Assembly (NCBI GenBank): GCA_018401565.1
Contig: JAGYKS010000039.1
Coordinates: 62,001 to 126,000, forward strand
Length of the DNA stretch: 64,000 bases
Direction of reading: 5' to 3'
DNA from: Acidimicrobiales bacterium
Lineage (GTDB): Bacteria; Actinomycetota; Acidimicrobiia; Acidimicrobiales; Acidimicrobilacustridaceae
Made by a program: the position numbers and the translations under genes. The notes beneath the pieces are model-generated. The model searched no databases and was not told the origin of the DNA. It was given only the letters and a program-made list of their open reading frames with translations. This document shows, piece after piece, positions 41,990 through 53,153 of the stretch. How positions within the stretch are numbered: the first letter of the stretch is position 1; each line of letters starts with the position of its first letter.

Positions 41990-43483
41990 GGTTGGCTCCT
42001 GTCGACACGTCGGGTGCGGATACCCGCAGCACTGGGGTTGGATGCCTCTGTCAGCGTGGAGATCACCTCTGGGAGAAGCCCCGGCAGGTCACCTGCCACC
42101 AAGCCCTGCCGCCAGCCCAGGTCGGCGGCCCGGCTATGGCAGAACGCCGCCATGCCGGCGGCCAGGAACGGTTCCACGCCCATGGCGCACAACGCCCCCA
42201 CCACACCGGCCAGCACGTCACCGGTGCCTGCGGTGGCCAGTCGGGCGTCACCGGTGTCGCTGAGCAGCACCCGCCCGTCGGGGTGGGCCACCACGGTGGT
42301 GGGGCCCTTGAGGAGCACCACCGCCCCGACGTCGGCGGCCAGATGTCGGGCGGCGGCGATGCGGTCGGTTCCGGGTGGGCTCCCGGTGAGCGCGGCAAAC
42401 TCGCCGTCGTGCGGCGTGAGCACCACGTGATCGCCCAACGGGGCGGACAGCGACGCCATGGCCAGAAGGTTCAGCCCGTCGGCGTCGACGACCACCGGCA
42501 CGGTTGGCGAGTCCCGCTGCGGGTCCGGCTGCGAGGCCCGCTGCGGGTCCAGTCCGGCCGCGGTGCGCCCACCAGCGCAGCCACATCATCGACGGCACCG
42601 GGATCACGACCCAGACCGTTGCCCACCACCACGGCGCCGAATCGGTCCAGACCGGCGATGACCGAGCCGGCCCAGCCTCGGTCGGGCAGCGCCGTGCGCA
42701 CCACCTCGACGGGAACGACCGGGGTGGGGTCGGGCCCACTGCCGGGAATGGACAGTCGCACGTAGCCGGCACCACAACGTTGGGCCCCGGCACACACCAG
42801 CGCAGCGGCCCCCACCATGCCGGGGCTGCCAGCCACCACCCACACCGCCGAGCGCCACTTGTGGGTGTCGACCGCAGCCACCGGCCACCGGGCTGCCACT
42901 CCGGCGTCGTCGAGCAGGGTGATGGACGCACCCGAGGTGTCCAGACCGATGTCGGCCACAGACACCCGACCCGACAGCCCGGGTCCGTCGGCCATCACCA
43001 GCCCCGGCTTCAACGCCGCAAAGGTGACGGTGGCATCAGCGGTCATCACTGCGGTGCCGTCACCCCGCACCCCGGTGAGCCCGTCGACGCCCGAGGCGAT
43101 GTCCACCGCCAGGACCAGCGGGGTGGGGCCGTCGGCGAACGCCGGTGCACACCACGTGCCCCGAAAGCCGGTGCCGAAGGCAGCGTCGATCACCAGGTCA
43201 CACCGGGGCAGCACCGCTGGGGCCGCCAGAGCGTCCACCACCTCGACGCGCACCCCGGCACGACGCAGTCGCGTCGCCGCGGCACGACCGTCGTTGCCGT
43301 TGTTGCCGGCGCCGGCCACCACCACCACCCGACGGCCGTACGCCCCACCCAGCAGACGCAATGCGGCCCGGGCCACCGCCGCACCGGCCCGCTCGATGAG
43401 TTCGGCGGTGGACTCGGGGGCGGCGGCGTCGATGGCCGCCATCTCGGTGGGGTGACCACCGCCAGACCCGGCCGATCAGCCAT
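41983..43483 (-). CDS. nnr: Bifunctional NAD(P)H-hydrate epimerase/dehydratase (frameshifted)
   Basis: Repairs hydrated NADH and NADPH. The N-terminal epimerase (NnrE) domain has AGAGNNGNDGRAAATRL; the C-terminal ADP-dependent dehydratase (NnrD) has KWRSAVWVVAGSPGMVGAA, DADGLNLLA, LTPHDGEFAAL and AGTGDVLAGVVG. About 500 residues after correction. Two missing bases split it: one in the run 43449-43452 (restoring VVTPTEMAAIDAA) and one near 42560 in a Gln/Pro-coding repeat. The ATG at 43483 overlaps the end of acpS. Confidence 0.88.
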
Positions 43484-43981
43484 CGACACCCTCGGGAGCC
43501 ACCACGTCCGCAAGGTGACCCGCAAGGTCACCCGCAAGGTGACCGCAGGGGGACCCACGGCGACGGCTACCGCCCCGGCGGTGCCCGGGGTGTGGGTCAG
43601 GCTCAGGTGCCAGGCGTGGACACCGTGCCGGGTGGCCAGTTCATCGGCCTGGCCGTGCAACGCCACCGATGGCTGACCCGAACTCGCCCGCACCACCTCG
43701 ATACAGCGGAGCGGCGCTGCTCCCAGGCCAACGCCCAACGCCTTGAGCACGGCCTCCTTGGCGGCGAAACGCGCCGCCAGCCGCTGGGCGGGGTCTCGGG
43801 CGGCGGCGGCCCACTCCGCCTCGGCAGCGGTGAACACACGATCAATCAGCCCGGGGGTACGCGCCACGGCGGCGCGCATGCGGTCCACGTCCACCAGGTC
43901 CATGCCCACACCCACCACAGGCCCTGCGACACGTGCAGCCTCATGCCCAACCCCGGGTCCCGCCGAGGCGGCACCCGACAC
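43476..43981 (-). CDS. acpS: Holo-[acyl-carrier-protein] synthase (frameshifted)
   Basis: Transfers 4'-phosphopantetheine to acyl carrier protein. VGVGMDLVDVDRM carries the metal-binding Asp and RFAAKEAVLKALG the conserved Glu. One C appears missing from the run of five at 43548-43552; correction gives a tail with GHLAGDLAGHLADVV from a 12-bp repeat and a stop at 43476 that overlaps the nnr start by 3-8 bp. Without correction the frame runs into nnr. The start may be GTG 43918 rather than 43981, giving about 147 residues. It lies 14 bp after glmS. Confidence 0.82.
43508..43543. repeat. 12-bp tandem repeat, 3 copies, in the acpS 3' end
   Basis: Three units of CCGCAAGGTGAC (43508, 43520, 43532; the second has one change) lie at the acpS-nnr junction. 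The unit length keeps any frame. Confidence 0.88.
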
Positions 43982-43995
43982 CGAAGGTCGATCGG

Positions 43996-46900
43996 TCAGT
44001 CACCCGACCGCCAATGACGGGCCAGGTCGTTGATGGGGTCGGTCATCAACTCGCCGATGCCCACGGTGGTGAGCACGTCGTCACGGAAAGCCGGCTCAGT
44101 TTCCAGCACGGCGTCACGCAGGGCGGTGTAGCGCTCCCGGTAACCCTCGAGCACCGACCGCAGGGCCGGCACGGCAAGGTCGTCACGCAAGGTGAGGTGC
44201 AGCAACGACAGTCCGGTGGTCTGCTTGTCCTTGACCTCGGGGACGATGAGCACCGTGCGACCGTCTGCAGCCCCACGCGCCACCAAAACCCGTTGCTCTG
44301 CGGCCACCCGTCGCTTGGTGCCACGCAGCACCGGGTTGTCGGTGGTGCGGCTGCGGAGTTCGCGTCCGATGCCGTCGGCATCGACCACGGCGATGGTTGG
44401 GTCATCGCCGCCGTCAAGACGACCGTCGATGCGATAGCGGGTGTACCCCAGCACCTCGACCACCAGGGCCTCGAGCACGGCAAGGGTGCGCAGTGTGTCG
44501 TAGGTGAGTCGGTCCCGGGCGGCGCCGGCGTCGAGCACCCTGCGCACAAGCAACGTATCGAGCAGCGACTCGTCGGACCGGGAGATGCCCACGGTGACGG
44601 TCTTGGCCTGATGCTTGATGGCATCGACGGGACGGGTGAGCTCCTCGATGGCGTCGGTGAGGGCCACGATGAGGTCCTCCACCACCGTCGACGGCGTGCC
44701 CACCTTGCCGTGCTCCACCTGGTAGCCCTCGAGCGCCACGATGCGCATGGCAAACCGCAGCATGGAGGCCAGACGCACTGCTGTGCTGGCCTCGAGGTGG
44801 CCGTTGTACTCGCCGGCCCGCAAACCGTCGAAAAAGCGCGCTGCCGGAGCCTGCACCGCTGGCGCCAGACGCTCGAGAAGTCCGTCGGGTGGGCCCACGG
44901 CGCCGTCGGTGCCGTGGGCGGCGTGCTCAGCCTCCGCCACCACCGTCTCCACCGCAGCACGAACCTCCCGAAGTGGCCTGGCCTGGGCGTCGATGGCCAG
45001 CGCCGCTTCGTAGCTGAACAGGTGACCGGCCATGGCCGACAGCACAAAGGCCAGCGCCGGGTGGGTGACCGGGACGAAGATGGCCGCCACTGCCGAGCTG
45101 AACCGCTCCTCGCCCTGACTGGCGATCACCACCGGAGCCGCCTTGTGCGACCGGTAGATGGCCACCTCCTTGGCCACATCGTCGGCGTTGGACCCGCTGA
45201 GGCCGGCGGCACACACCAGGATCATGGGCTCCGACGACAGGTCGATGTGCTTTTTGTCCTCGGTGCCGTCGCAGGCGATGGACTTGTAACACAGCTCGGA
45301 CAGCTTGATCCGAACTTCGTTGGCGGCGATGCGGTTGGGGCCGTTGCCGACCAGCGCCCAGTAGCGACGCTGCGGGGCGAAGCGCCGTGCCGCGTCGGTC
45401 ACCGACGGATGCTCGAGCAACGTGCGTTCCATGAGGTCGGGCAGTTCGCGCAACGCCGTCAGGAGCTGTTGGTGTGCGGCGTAGCCCGGTGCGCCCGGCA
45501 GGCATTCCGAGATGGCCAGCGCCAGCAGGAACCCGGCACCGATCTGGGCGTAGAAGGCCTTGGTGGACGCCACACTCATTTCCACGTCACGACCGTCGGA
45601 GGTGTAGAGCACCCCGTCGGACTTGTCGGTGAGGTCCGAGTTGCGGCGGTTCACGATGGCCACCACCGCCGCCCCGCGCGACCGCACCAGGTCCACGGTG
45701 CGGTTGGTGTCGGTGGTGGTCCCCGACTGGCTGATGGCCACCACCAGGGCGTCGGACATGTCCGCATCCATGGCGAAACCCGACAGTTCGGTGGCCAGCA
45801 CCGCCTCGGCGTGCAACAGCCGGGGTGGGACGATGCTGCGCAGCGCGGTGGCCAGGCTCTGGCCGGCAACGGCGGCGGTGCCCTGACCGATCACCACCAC
45901 CCGACGGATGGACCCATCGCCCAGCCGCTGGCGCACCGACTCCGGCAGGACGTCGTCGCCGAGTTCGACGGCCAACGCCCCATCACGCTCAACCAGCTTG
46001 CCGCGCAGGGTCTTGCGAAACGACGACGGCGACTCCGAGATCTCCTTGAACAGGTAGTGCGGGTACGCACCCCGATCGATGTCGCGGGTGGTGACCTGGG
46101 CGACGGTGAGTTCGTGGTCGGCCACCGGCAGCAGGCTGCCGTCGTAGCTGCGCCGCACGATGCCACCCACGGTGCCGGCGGCATCCGAGCGCAGCGACAC
46201 CATCTGGCCCCGGGTGGCCAACGGGCTGGCGGGGTCGGCGGGCGTTTCGCCATCGAGACGCAGGTAGGTGTCGGTCACCTCGACCACGCCGTAGGGCTCA
46301 CTGGCCACGATGAACGAATCCTCGGCCAACCCCACGTACAACGCCTGACCGCTGCCACGAAGCGCCAGCAGCAGCTCGTCGGGCTTCACGGCCGCACACA
46401 GCCCGATGGCCACCGACCCCTCGAGCCGATTGACCGTGGAGCGGAAGGCCTCGTCGAGTTCGTAACCGGCGGCCAGACGACGAGACGTCAGCACCGGAAT
46501 CACCTTGGCGTCGGTGGTGATCTCCGGAGCGATGGACAGCCCGTCAGCGGCCTTGAGGTCGGCGAAGTTGTCGACGTCACCGTTGAGCACGGCCACGGTG
46601 TACCGGTCTGACCCCCGCTCATCGCCGTCGACGGTGCCGCCGGCACCGAGCTCCTCGGAGTTGAGCGGATGGGCGTTGAACTCCGAGATGATGCCGATGC
46701 TGGCCCATCGGGTATGACCCAACACCACGACCTCGGCGTCGTCACCTGAAACCGCCGCCCGCAGCAGGGCATCGTCGGTGATGGCCCGGCGCAGGTGGGC
46801 GGTGTTGTCACCCAGTTCACCGATCTCCGCCGCCGCCTTGTAGGCGAACGACAGCACCGGACCGCTCACCCGCACCGATCCATCGCAGTACAGCGGATCG

Positions 46901-47511
46901 CCACTGCGCCGGCTGACCTCTGCGGCCCACTGGGCATCAGTGACGTCGAGGTGATGGTGGCGGACCAACACATGCAGGCCCGCCGAATCCCGGCCCCGAA
47001 CCTCAAGGCGGTCGAGCGCCGACAACGACTCCTGGATGGACAGGTAGGCCGCCACCGCCTGACGATGCGACAGCACACTGTCGGGGCCCGGATCGCCAAC
47101 CAGCCGCATCCACTGCGGCGGCGGTACGCAACCGGTCGCGCCCCAGGGCCCACAGCAGGTCCTTCACCTCGATCAAAGCGGCGTTGAGCTGTTCGAGTTC
47201 AACCTCGGGGACCAGTCGCTCTCCGGCGTCGAGCCGTTGTTCGATCCCGTGCACCACCCCGGTGACTGCATCCACGCGTCGGGCAACACCTGAACTCAAA
47301 TCCCCGTCGACCAGAAGCAGCGACACCCCATCCACACCGCGCAACAGGCCGTCGGCGGCCCGGAGCCTGGCGGCAGCATCGCGCACCGAGGCCAACGCAA
47401 ACACCGACGGGTCCAGCAGGTCGCCAGCAGCATCGATGCCGGCCAGAACTCACCAGCGTCACGCTGCTGCGGCAGCGTGCGACGTCGGACAACGGCGATA
47501 ATCCCGCACAT
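43996..47511 (-). CDS. glmS: Enlarged glucosamine-6-phosphate synthase-like protein (frameshifted)
   Basis: About 1,171 residues after correction, twice the usual GlmS. The glutamine amidotransferase nucleophile is in MCGIIAVV; the next conserved block, LEVRGRDSAGLHV, follows only at about 169, so roughly 150 residues are inserted. GHTRWAS (about 265), EFNAHPLNS and LNGDVDN complete the glutaminase. SIS1 has ISQSGTTTDTNRT and VASTKAF; SIS2 has IKLSELCYKS and DKKHIDLSSE; AKTVTVG resembles the GlmS C-terminal AKSVTVE but about 220 residues follow. Two indels (near 47450 and 47120) break the N-terminal part. Its place between glmM and acpS supports the GlmS role. Confidence 0.82.
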
Positions 47512-47618
47512 ATCGAGCCCAGGCCTCCTGGTAGGTCGTTCGAGCGTCGGGGGTGACGTCGTCGGTGACGTCGGTAGTGAACGTCGGGGGTTTGACTGGT
47601 CAGTCTAGGTGGGTCCGG

Positions 47619-49017
47619 TCAGTTCCCGCCGCTGGCCACCGTCACGATGACCTCGGCCAGGTGGGCCGCAACGCTGGACGCAACATCGGCGTCGGGGGCT
47701 TCGACCATGACCCGAACCAGCGGTTCGGTGCCACTGGGTCGCACCAGGATCCGGCCGGTGTTGCCCAGGATCGCCTGCTGGACGGCCACCTCGTCGGCGA
47801 TGGCGTCCATGACCACCGACCGCTCGGCATGAACCTCAACGTTGAGCAGCACCTGGGGAAGGCGAGTCATGGCGTTGCGGGCCAGGTCGGCCAGGGAAGT
47901 GCCGGTGCGCGCCATCACGTCGGCGAGGTGCACACCGCTGAGGGTGCCGTCTCCGGTGGTGGCCAGATCCCGCAGGATCACATGGCCCGACTGTTCACCG
48001 CCGAGCACCAGTCCGTGCAATTCCAGCGCCGCCAGACAGTGGCGATCGCCCACCGGGGTTTCCACCACGGCGATCCCGGCGTCGGCCATGGCCAGTCGCA
48101 GGCCCAGGTTGGACATCACCGTGACAACCACGGTGTCGCCCGGCAACGCACCCCGGGAAAACCTGTCGAGGGCCAGCATGGCGATGATCTGGTCGCCATC
48201 GACGATCGCCCCGGTGGCGTCAACGGCCAGCACCCGGTCAGCGTCGCCGTCGAGGGCAAGGCCCAGATCGGCCCCACTGGCAACCACCGCAGCCCGCACG
48301 TCGTCCATGTGGGTTGATCCGCATCCGGCATTGATGTTGCGACCGTCAGGTGCGGCGTGCATCACGGTGACCGACGCACCGAGACGTTCGAACACCGCCG
48401 GGGCCAGATCGGTGGCTGCCCCGTTGGCACAGTCCAGCACCACCGACAACCCCGACAGGTTCCGGCCATCGAGCGAACCCACAACATGGTCGACGTAGTC
48501 GGCCAACGTCGATTCCCGCAACGCCCCGGCATCGTCGGCGCCTGCGCCCAGGCCAGCGGTGGAGGCATCGTCGGGACCTCGCACCGGAGGTGGCACATCG
48601 GCGCACCGGAGAGGCAGTCAGGCGCACCGCCAGTCGTTCGGCAAGCCGTTGCGACACACGCTGCTCGGTGAGATCGTCGAGCTTGAGTCCGCCCGGGGCG
48701 AACACCTTCACCCCGTTGTCGGTCCACGGATTGTGCGACGCCGACACCATGGCCGCCGGGGCGCCCGCACGGGCAGCAGCCCACGCCACCGCCGGGGTGG
48801 GAGCGACCCCCAGATCGACAACGTCGCAACCTCCCGAGCGCAAGCCCTCGGACAGCCACGTGGCGATGTCGGGACCAGAGGCGCGGGTGTCACGACCGAT
48901 GATGAACGTGCCTGGTCCCACCACGTCGGCAGCGGCCCACCCCAGGGCCACGACCCACGGGCGGGTGAACGACCCCACTGGGCCCCTGACGCCGTCGGTG
49001 CCGAACTCCAGCATCAC
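47619..49017 (-). CDS. glmM: Phosphoglucosamine mutase (frameshifted)
   Basis: Interconverts glucosamine-6-P and glucosamine-1-P for UDP-GlcNAc. About 465 residues after correction. FGTDGVRG is the N-terminal motif, the phosphoserine is in MVSASHNPWTDNG, the metal loop is LDGDADRVLAVD, and VRPSGTEPLVRVM closes the protein. One extra base near 48602 splits the gene around residue 135. It lies directly downstream of rpsI (16 bp) and upstream of glmS, so precursor synthesis steps are co-transcribed. Confidence 0.92.
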
Positions 49018-49033
49018 GACGCCGCCATCGGGG

Positions 49034-49426
49034 TCAGCGCTTGGAGTACTGCGGGGCCTTGCGGGCCTTCTTCAGGCCGTACTTCTTGGACTCCTTCTTG
49101 CGGGAGTCACGGGTCAGGAACCCGTTGCGCTTGAGTTCGGGCCGAAGCTCGGGGTCCAGGGCGATGAGTCCACGGGCGATGCCGTGACGCAGGGCGCCGG
49201 CCTGACCGGTGAAGCCGCCGCCATCGATGGTGGCATCGATGTCGTAGGACTCCGTGGTGCTGGTCAGACGCAGCGGGTCGGTGATGACCATGCGCTGGGT
49301 GTCCGAGGGGAAGTAGGCCTCGATGGTGCGACCGTTGACGGTGATCTGGCCGGTGCCGGGACGGAACCGCACTCGGGCAACGGCCCGCTTGCGGCGTCCG
49401 GTGCTCTGGTTCAGGGGCTTGGTCAT
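49034..49426 (-). CDS. rpsI: Ribosomal protein S9
   Basis: The 130-residue small-subunit protein whose C-terminal tail touches tRNA in the P site. [15 protein letters not shown] near the N-terminus, [19 protein letters not shown] and the basic end APQYSKR are characteristic. GAGGAA precedes the ATG. It follows rplM after a 111-bp spacer that has no gene. Confidence 0.96.
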   Translation of the reverse strand: MTKPLNQSTGRRKRAVARVRFRPGTGQITVNGRTIEAYFPSDTQRMVITDPLRLTSTTESYDIDATIDGGGFTGQAGALRHGIARGLIALDPELRPELKRNGFLTRDSRKKESKKYGLKKARKAPQYSKR

Positions 49427-49537
49427 GGCGTGGTGTTCCTCGGCTCGTGCTCAGTGTTCATCGGCGAGGGGTTCATCAGCGATGTGTTGTTCAGCGGTCG
49501 GATGGTCGGTCGGCAGCAGATGGCAGCGGGTCCAGGC

Positions 49538-50002
49538 TCAGCTGGCCCGGGTGCCCTCACGGGCACGGGCGTGCTCGATCTTCAGTTCCACCGGCTTCTG
49601 GGCAGTGTGGGGATGGGTGGGGCCGGCGTACACCTGCAGCTTGGTCAGCTGCTGACGGCCCAGGCGGTTGCGGGGAAGCATGCCACGCACCGTGCGGCGC
49701 ACGGCCTCGGCCGGCTTGGCTGACAGCCAGTCGGCGTAGGTGCGGGACTTGATGCCGCCGGGGTAACCGGAGTGGCGATAGGCGATCTTGCGCTCAGCCT
49801 TGCCCGAGGTCAGCACGACCTTGTCGGCGTTGATGATGATCACGTGGTCACCGGTGTCCATGTGCTGGGCAAAGGTGGGCTTGTGCTTGCCGCGCAGGAT
49901 GCGGGCCACCTCGGTGGACATCCGCCCGAGCACCAGGCCCTCGGCGTCAACGACGTACCACTCACGCGTGATCTCGCTCTTTTTGGGACTGTACGTGCGC
50001 AC
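49538..50002 (-). CDS. rplM: Ribosomal protein L13
   Basis: Large-subunit assembly protein, 154 residues from the GTG at 50002, which gives the canonical start VRTYSPK and has AGAGGT at the right distance; the ATG at 50026 has no ribosome-binding site. WYVVDAEGLVLGRMSTEVA, GKHKPTFAQHMDTGDHV and VRGMLPRNRLGRQQL are family motifs. It leads the rplM-rpsI-glmM-glmS run. Confidence 0.95.
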   Translation of the reverse strand: MRTYSPKKSEITREWYVVDAEGLVLGRMSTEVARILRGKHKPTFAQHMDTGDHVIIINADKVVLTSGKAERKIAYRHSGYPGGIKSRTYADWLSAKPAEAVRRTVRGMLPRNRLGRQQLTKLQVYAGPTHPHTAQKPVELKIEHARAREGTRAS

Positions 50003-50078
50003 GCGCGGCACCTCTCGGGACAACATTGGACTGAGGACAGTGACCGGACCGGTAAACCGGTTCCGGGCCAGGGGGTAG

Positions 50079-50108
50079 ACGATACGACCCCGACCACGGG
50101 TTCGGCAA
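50079..50108 (-). promoter_or_regulatory. rplM promoter
   Basis: On the minus strand TTGCCG (50108-50103), an 18-bp spacer and TATCGT (50084-50079) form a plausible housekeeping promoter about 77 bp upstream of the rplM GTG. The leader contains a GGACCGGT/ACCGGTTCC near-palindrome. Confidence 0.55.
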
Positions 50109-50128
50109 CTCGCCCTACCATCGACGGG

Positions 50129-51034
50129 TCATTGGCGGGTGGATCGGTGGCCGGTGTCGGGGTAGTCGACGTGCCACAGGCACAGCCCGATGGGGGGCGC
50201 CAGCTGCCCGGCGGCCTGGCGGTCACACGCCAACAGAATCCCCATCATCTCTCCGGCGCGGCGTTTCCCCCGGCCAACCTCCACCAGTGTTCCGACCAAC
50301 GCCCGCACCATCTGGTGGCAAAACGCCGACGCCGTGATCCGGAACTGCACGGTGCCGTCACCACAGTCCACCCACGTGGCACTGGTGACCCGCCGGGTGA
50401 GCGGTGCGGGCGAACCGTCCGACCGCTGGGCGGCCCGGCAGAACGAACTGAAGTCGTGCTCCCCGATGAACGGGTCGCAGGCAAGCTGCATCGCCCGCAG
50501 GTCGAGCGGCTCGGGCACGTGCCACACCGTGCGCGCCCGGAACGGGTCGGGCACCGGAGTCTGCAACACGGTGTAGCGGTAGGTGCGGGCCACTGCCGAG
50601 AAGCGGGCGTCGAAGTCGTCGGCGACGGCCGCCACCTCTCGCACCACGATGGACGGAGCACACAGGCGGTTCACCGACAGTTGCACACGGGCCAGGGACG
50701 CAACGTCGGCGCTGGCGGCGGGGAGATCGAACGACACCACCTGACCCCAGGCGTGCACGCCGGCGTCGGTGCGACCGGCACACGTCATGACGATGGGTTG
50801 GCCAACGACCTGCTCGACGGCCGCCGCCAGGGTGCCCCCCACCGTGACCACGTCGTGCTGGGCGGCGAATCCGTGGAAGTCGGTGCCGTCGTAGGCCACC
50901 ACCATGCGGATCCGACGGACGTCATCGGTGGCGGTGATGGTGGGGTCGTTGGCCGGCGCAGCGGCCGGGTCGGGCTGCGGGCCAACGGGCACCACATCCA
51001 CAGGGGTCAGCTCAACGGTGTCGAACAACGTCAT
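50129..51034 (-). CDS. truA: tRNA pseudouridine(38-40) synthase TruA
   Basis: Modifies positions 38-40 of the anticodon stem. The 301-residue protein has the catalytic Asp in CAGRTDAGVHAWGQV, VVAYDGTDFHGFAAQ at the start of the fold, FDARFSAVARTYRYTVLQ, and FCHQMVRALVGTLVEVG near the end. An N-terminal extension of about 35 residues precedes the core. It follows rplQ, as is usual in actinobacteria. Confidence 0.94.
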   Translation of the reverse strand: MTLFDTVELTPVDVVPVGPQPDPAAAPANDPTITATDDVRRIRMVVAYDGTDFHGFAAQHDVVTVGGTLAAAVEQVVGQPIVMTCAGRTDAGVHAWGQVVSFDLPAASADVASLARVQLSVNRLCAPSIVVREVAAVADDFDARFSAVARTYRYTVLQTPVPDPFRARTVWHVPEPLDLRAMQLACDPFIGEHDFSSFCRAAQRSDGSPAPLTRRVTSATWVDCGDGTVQFRITASAFCHQMVRALVGTLVEVGRGKRRAGEMMGILLACDRQAAGQLAPPIGLCLWHVDYPDTGHRSTRQ

Positions 51035-51057
51035 GGTCGATCACCCCGCCCACCCGA

Positions 51058-51124
51058 GCAATGAGCCTGACACGCAATGCGCCTGACTCGACGCGAGCCT
51101 GAGTCGACGCCAGCCTGAGTCGCG
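51058..51124. repeat. 16-19-bp tandem repeat, 4 copies, between rplQ and truA
   Basis: Diverged units start at 51058, 51074, 51093 and 51109 and share AGCCTGAGTCGAC or a close variant. They fill most of the 135-bp gap between the rplQ stop and the truA start. Confidence 0.75.
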
Positions 51125-51169
51125 TTCCCGACCAGGTGTCGGTTGCCCATCGGGCCACCGACCACAGTG

Positions 51170-51523
51170 TCAGACCAGTTCGACGCGGGCCATCGGCGCG
51201 TTGTCGCCGTGGCGGGTGCCGAGCTTGAGGATCCGGATGTAGCCACCGTGACGCTCGGCGTACCGAGGTCCGAGCTCGTCGAACAGCTTGGCTGCCATTT
51301 CCTTGTCCCCGAGGAAGGCCACCACCTGACGGTGATTGTGGAGGCCACCCTTGCGGGCCTTGGTGATGAGCTTCTCGGCCACCGGACGCAAGGCCTTGGC
51401 CTTGGCTTCGGTGGTGACGATGCCTTCGGCGGCAAACAGCGATGCCGCCAGGTTGGCCATCATCAGACGCTGGTGGGAGGCACTGCCGCCGAAGCGACGC
51501 CCCTTCTTTGGTGTTGCTGGCAT
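51170..51523 (-). CDS. rplQ: Ribosomal protein L17
   Basis: A 117-residue protein near the peptide exit tunnel. [20 protein letters not shown] is followed by [20 protein letters not shown] and the C-terminal [18 protein letters not shown]. It lies 4 bp after rpoA in the alpha operon. Confidence 0.96.
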   Translation of the reverse strand: MPATPKKGRRFGGSASHQRLMMANLAASLFAAEGIVTTEAKAKALRPVAEKLITKARKGGLHNHRQVVAFLGDKEMAAKLFDELGPRYAERHGGYIRILKLGTRHGDNAPMARVELV

Positions 51524-51527
51524 GAGA

Positions 51528-52469
51528 TCAGTCCCTGATTCGCAGCGACAAGCCGCGCTCGTCGAGCTTCTCGATAACCTCGTCGAGCGACTTCTGGCCG
51601 AAGTTGGTGATGGCCAGAAGGTCGTCGTAGGTCTTGTCGAGAAGTTCCCTGACAGTGTTCACCTGAGCCCGCTTGAGACAGTTGCGGGGACGCTCGGACA
51701 GGTCCAGGTCCTCGATGGGCAGTTCCAGGTCGGGTGACCCTGCGGCCACGACCCCGACCTCGCCGAGCTCCAGGCCCTCGGGCTCGTCGGTCATCTCTTC
51801 GACCAGCTGCACCAGCTGGCGCAAGGTGGCGCCGGCCGACGCCATGGCGTCACGGGCCGAGATGGAGCCATCGGTCTCGACGTCGAGAAGCAGACGGTCG
51901 AAGTCGGTGGACTGGTCGACACGGGTCGACTCCACCTGGTAGGTCACCCGGCGCACCGGGGAGTAGATGGCGTCCACCGGGATCACACCGATGGGCTCGG
52001 TGCGCTCGCCCTTGCGGTCCACGCCGACGTAGCCCTTGCCGCGCTCCACGGTGATGTCGATGGCAAGACGGCCGTTGCCGTTGAGGGTGGCAATCTCGAG
52101 TTCGGGGTTCAGCACCTCGATCTCGGGGTTGATCTCGATGTCACCGGCGGTCACGACACCGGGGCCCTTTGCGTCCAGACGCAAGGTCACCATCTCGTCG
52201 CTGTGCGAGCGCAGCACCAGATCCTTGAGGTTCAAGATGATGTCGGTGACATCCTCGACAACGCCCTTGATGGTGTCGAACTCGTGCAAGGATTCGTCGA
52301 AACGAACCTGGGTCACGGCTGCTCCGGGAATGGATGAGAGCAGGGTCCGGCGCAGAGAGTTGCCGAGAGTGTGGCCAAAGCCGGGCTCCAGAGGAGCAAT
52401 GGCGAAGATGCCACGGCTTCCATCGGCGTCGCCCAGCGCCTCGACCTTTGGTCGCTGCATCACGAGCAT
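51528..52469 (-). CDS. rpoA: RNA polymerase alpha subunit
   Basis: The 313-residue assembly platform of RNA polymerase. The N-terminal domain has [20 protein letters not shown] and [15 protein letters not shown]; the C-terminal domain, which contacts UP elements and activators, has [17 protein letters not shown] and LTNFGQ-like [10 protein letters not shown]. The ATG at 52469 follows a GGGAG box. Confidence 0.97.
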   Translation of the reverse strand: MLVMQRPKVEALGDADGSRGIFAIAPLEPGFGHTLGNSLRRTLLSSIPGAAVTQVRFDESLHEFDTIKGVVEDVTDIILNLKDLVLRSHSDEMVTLRLDAKGPGVVTAGDIEINPEIEVLNPELEIATLNGNGRLAIDITVERGKGYVGVDRKGERTEPIGVIPVDAIYSPVRRVTYQVESTRVDQSTDFDRLLLDVETDGSISARDAMASAGATLRQLVQLVEEMTDEPEGLELGEVGVVAAGSPDLELPIEDLDLSERPRNCLKRAQVNTVRELLDKTYDDLLAITNFGQKSLDEVIEKLDERGLSLRIRD

Positions 52470-52534
52470 GTGGGTTCTCCCTCGGTGTTGTTCGAATTGA
52501 TTGCCGGTGCTGCCGGACGGCAGCGCCTGCGGGA

Positions 52535-53152
52535 TTACTTGCTGTACAACTCCACGATGAGCTGTTCGCGCACCGGGATATCGATCTGGTCACGGTTGGG
52601 CAGTTCGTCGACGGTGGTCGTCCAGCCCTCGGCATCCAGGCTGATCCAGCCCGGGGCACGACGGTCGAGCACGTCACGGTTCTGGACGAACACGATCATC
52701 TCGCGGGCCTTGACACCCACGGTCACGACGTCACCCTTGCGAAGGCGGTAGCTGGGGATGGTGACCCGCTTGCCGTTCACGCTGAGATGGCCATGGCTGA
52801 CGAACTGCCGGGCCTGGGGGCGGGTGGCGGCCCAACCGGCGCGGTACACCACGTTGTCGAGCCGGAGCTCGAGGAACCGCAGCATGTTCTCACCGGTCAC
52901 GCCGGGACGGCGCTGGGCTTCTTCGTACAGGTTGCGGAACTGGCGCTCGGACAACCCGTAAGAGAACCGGGCCTTCTGCTTTTCCTGCAGCTGAAGGAGG
53001 TACTCGCTGGGATTGCCGCGTCGGCGGCCACGCCCGTGCTCACCAGGTGGGTAGGGACGCTTTTCCAGGGCGATGGTCTCGCCGCGGGTTCCCCAGATGT
53101 TTGTTCCGAGACGACGTGAGACACGTGCCTTGGGACCTGTGTAACGAGCCAT
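52535..53152 (-). CDS. rpsD: Ribosomal protein S4
   Basis: The 205-residue 16S assembly initiator. MARYTGPKARVSRRLGTNI opens it, EKQKARFSYGLSERQFRNL is in the helical domain, and RLDNVVYRAGWAATRPQARQ begins the S4 RNA-binding fold. It lacks zinc-binding cysteines. Placed between rpsK and rpoA as in the standard alpha operon. Confidence 0.97.
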   Translation of the reverse strand: MARYTGPKARVSRRLGTNIWGTRGETIALEKRPYPPGEHGRGRRRGNPSEYLLQLQEKQKARFSYGLSERQFRNLYEEAQRRPGVTGENMLRFLELRLDNVVYRAGWAATRPQARQFVSHGHLSVNGKRVTIPSYRLRKGDVVTVGVKAREMIVFVQNRDVLDRRAPGWISLDAEGWTTTVDELPNRDQIDIPVREQLIVELYSK

Positions 53153-53153
53153 G

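Noticed and set aside
43933-46611. An 892-codon open frame on the plus strand
   Set aside because: Antisense to the glmS-like gene, with low-complexity composition and no recognisable motif.
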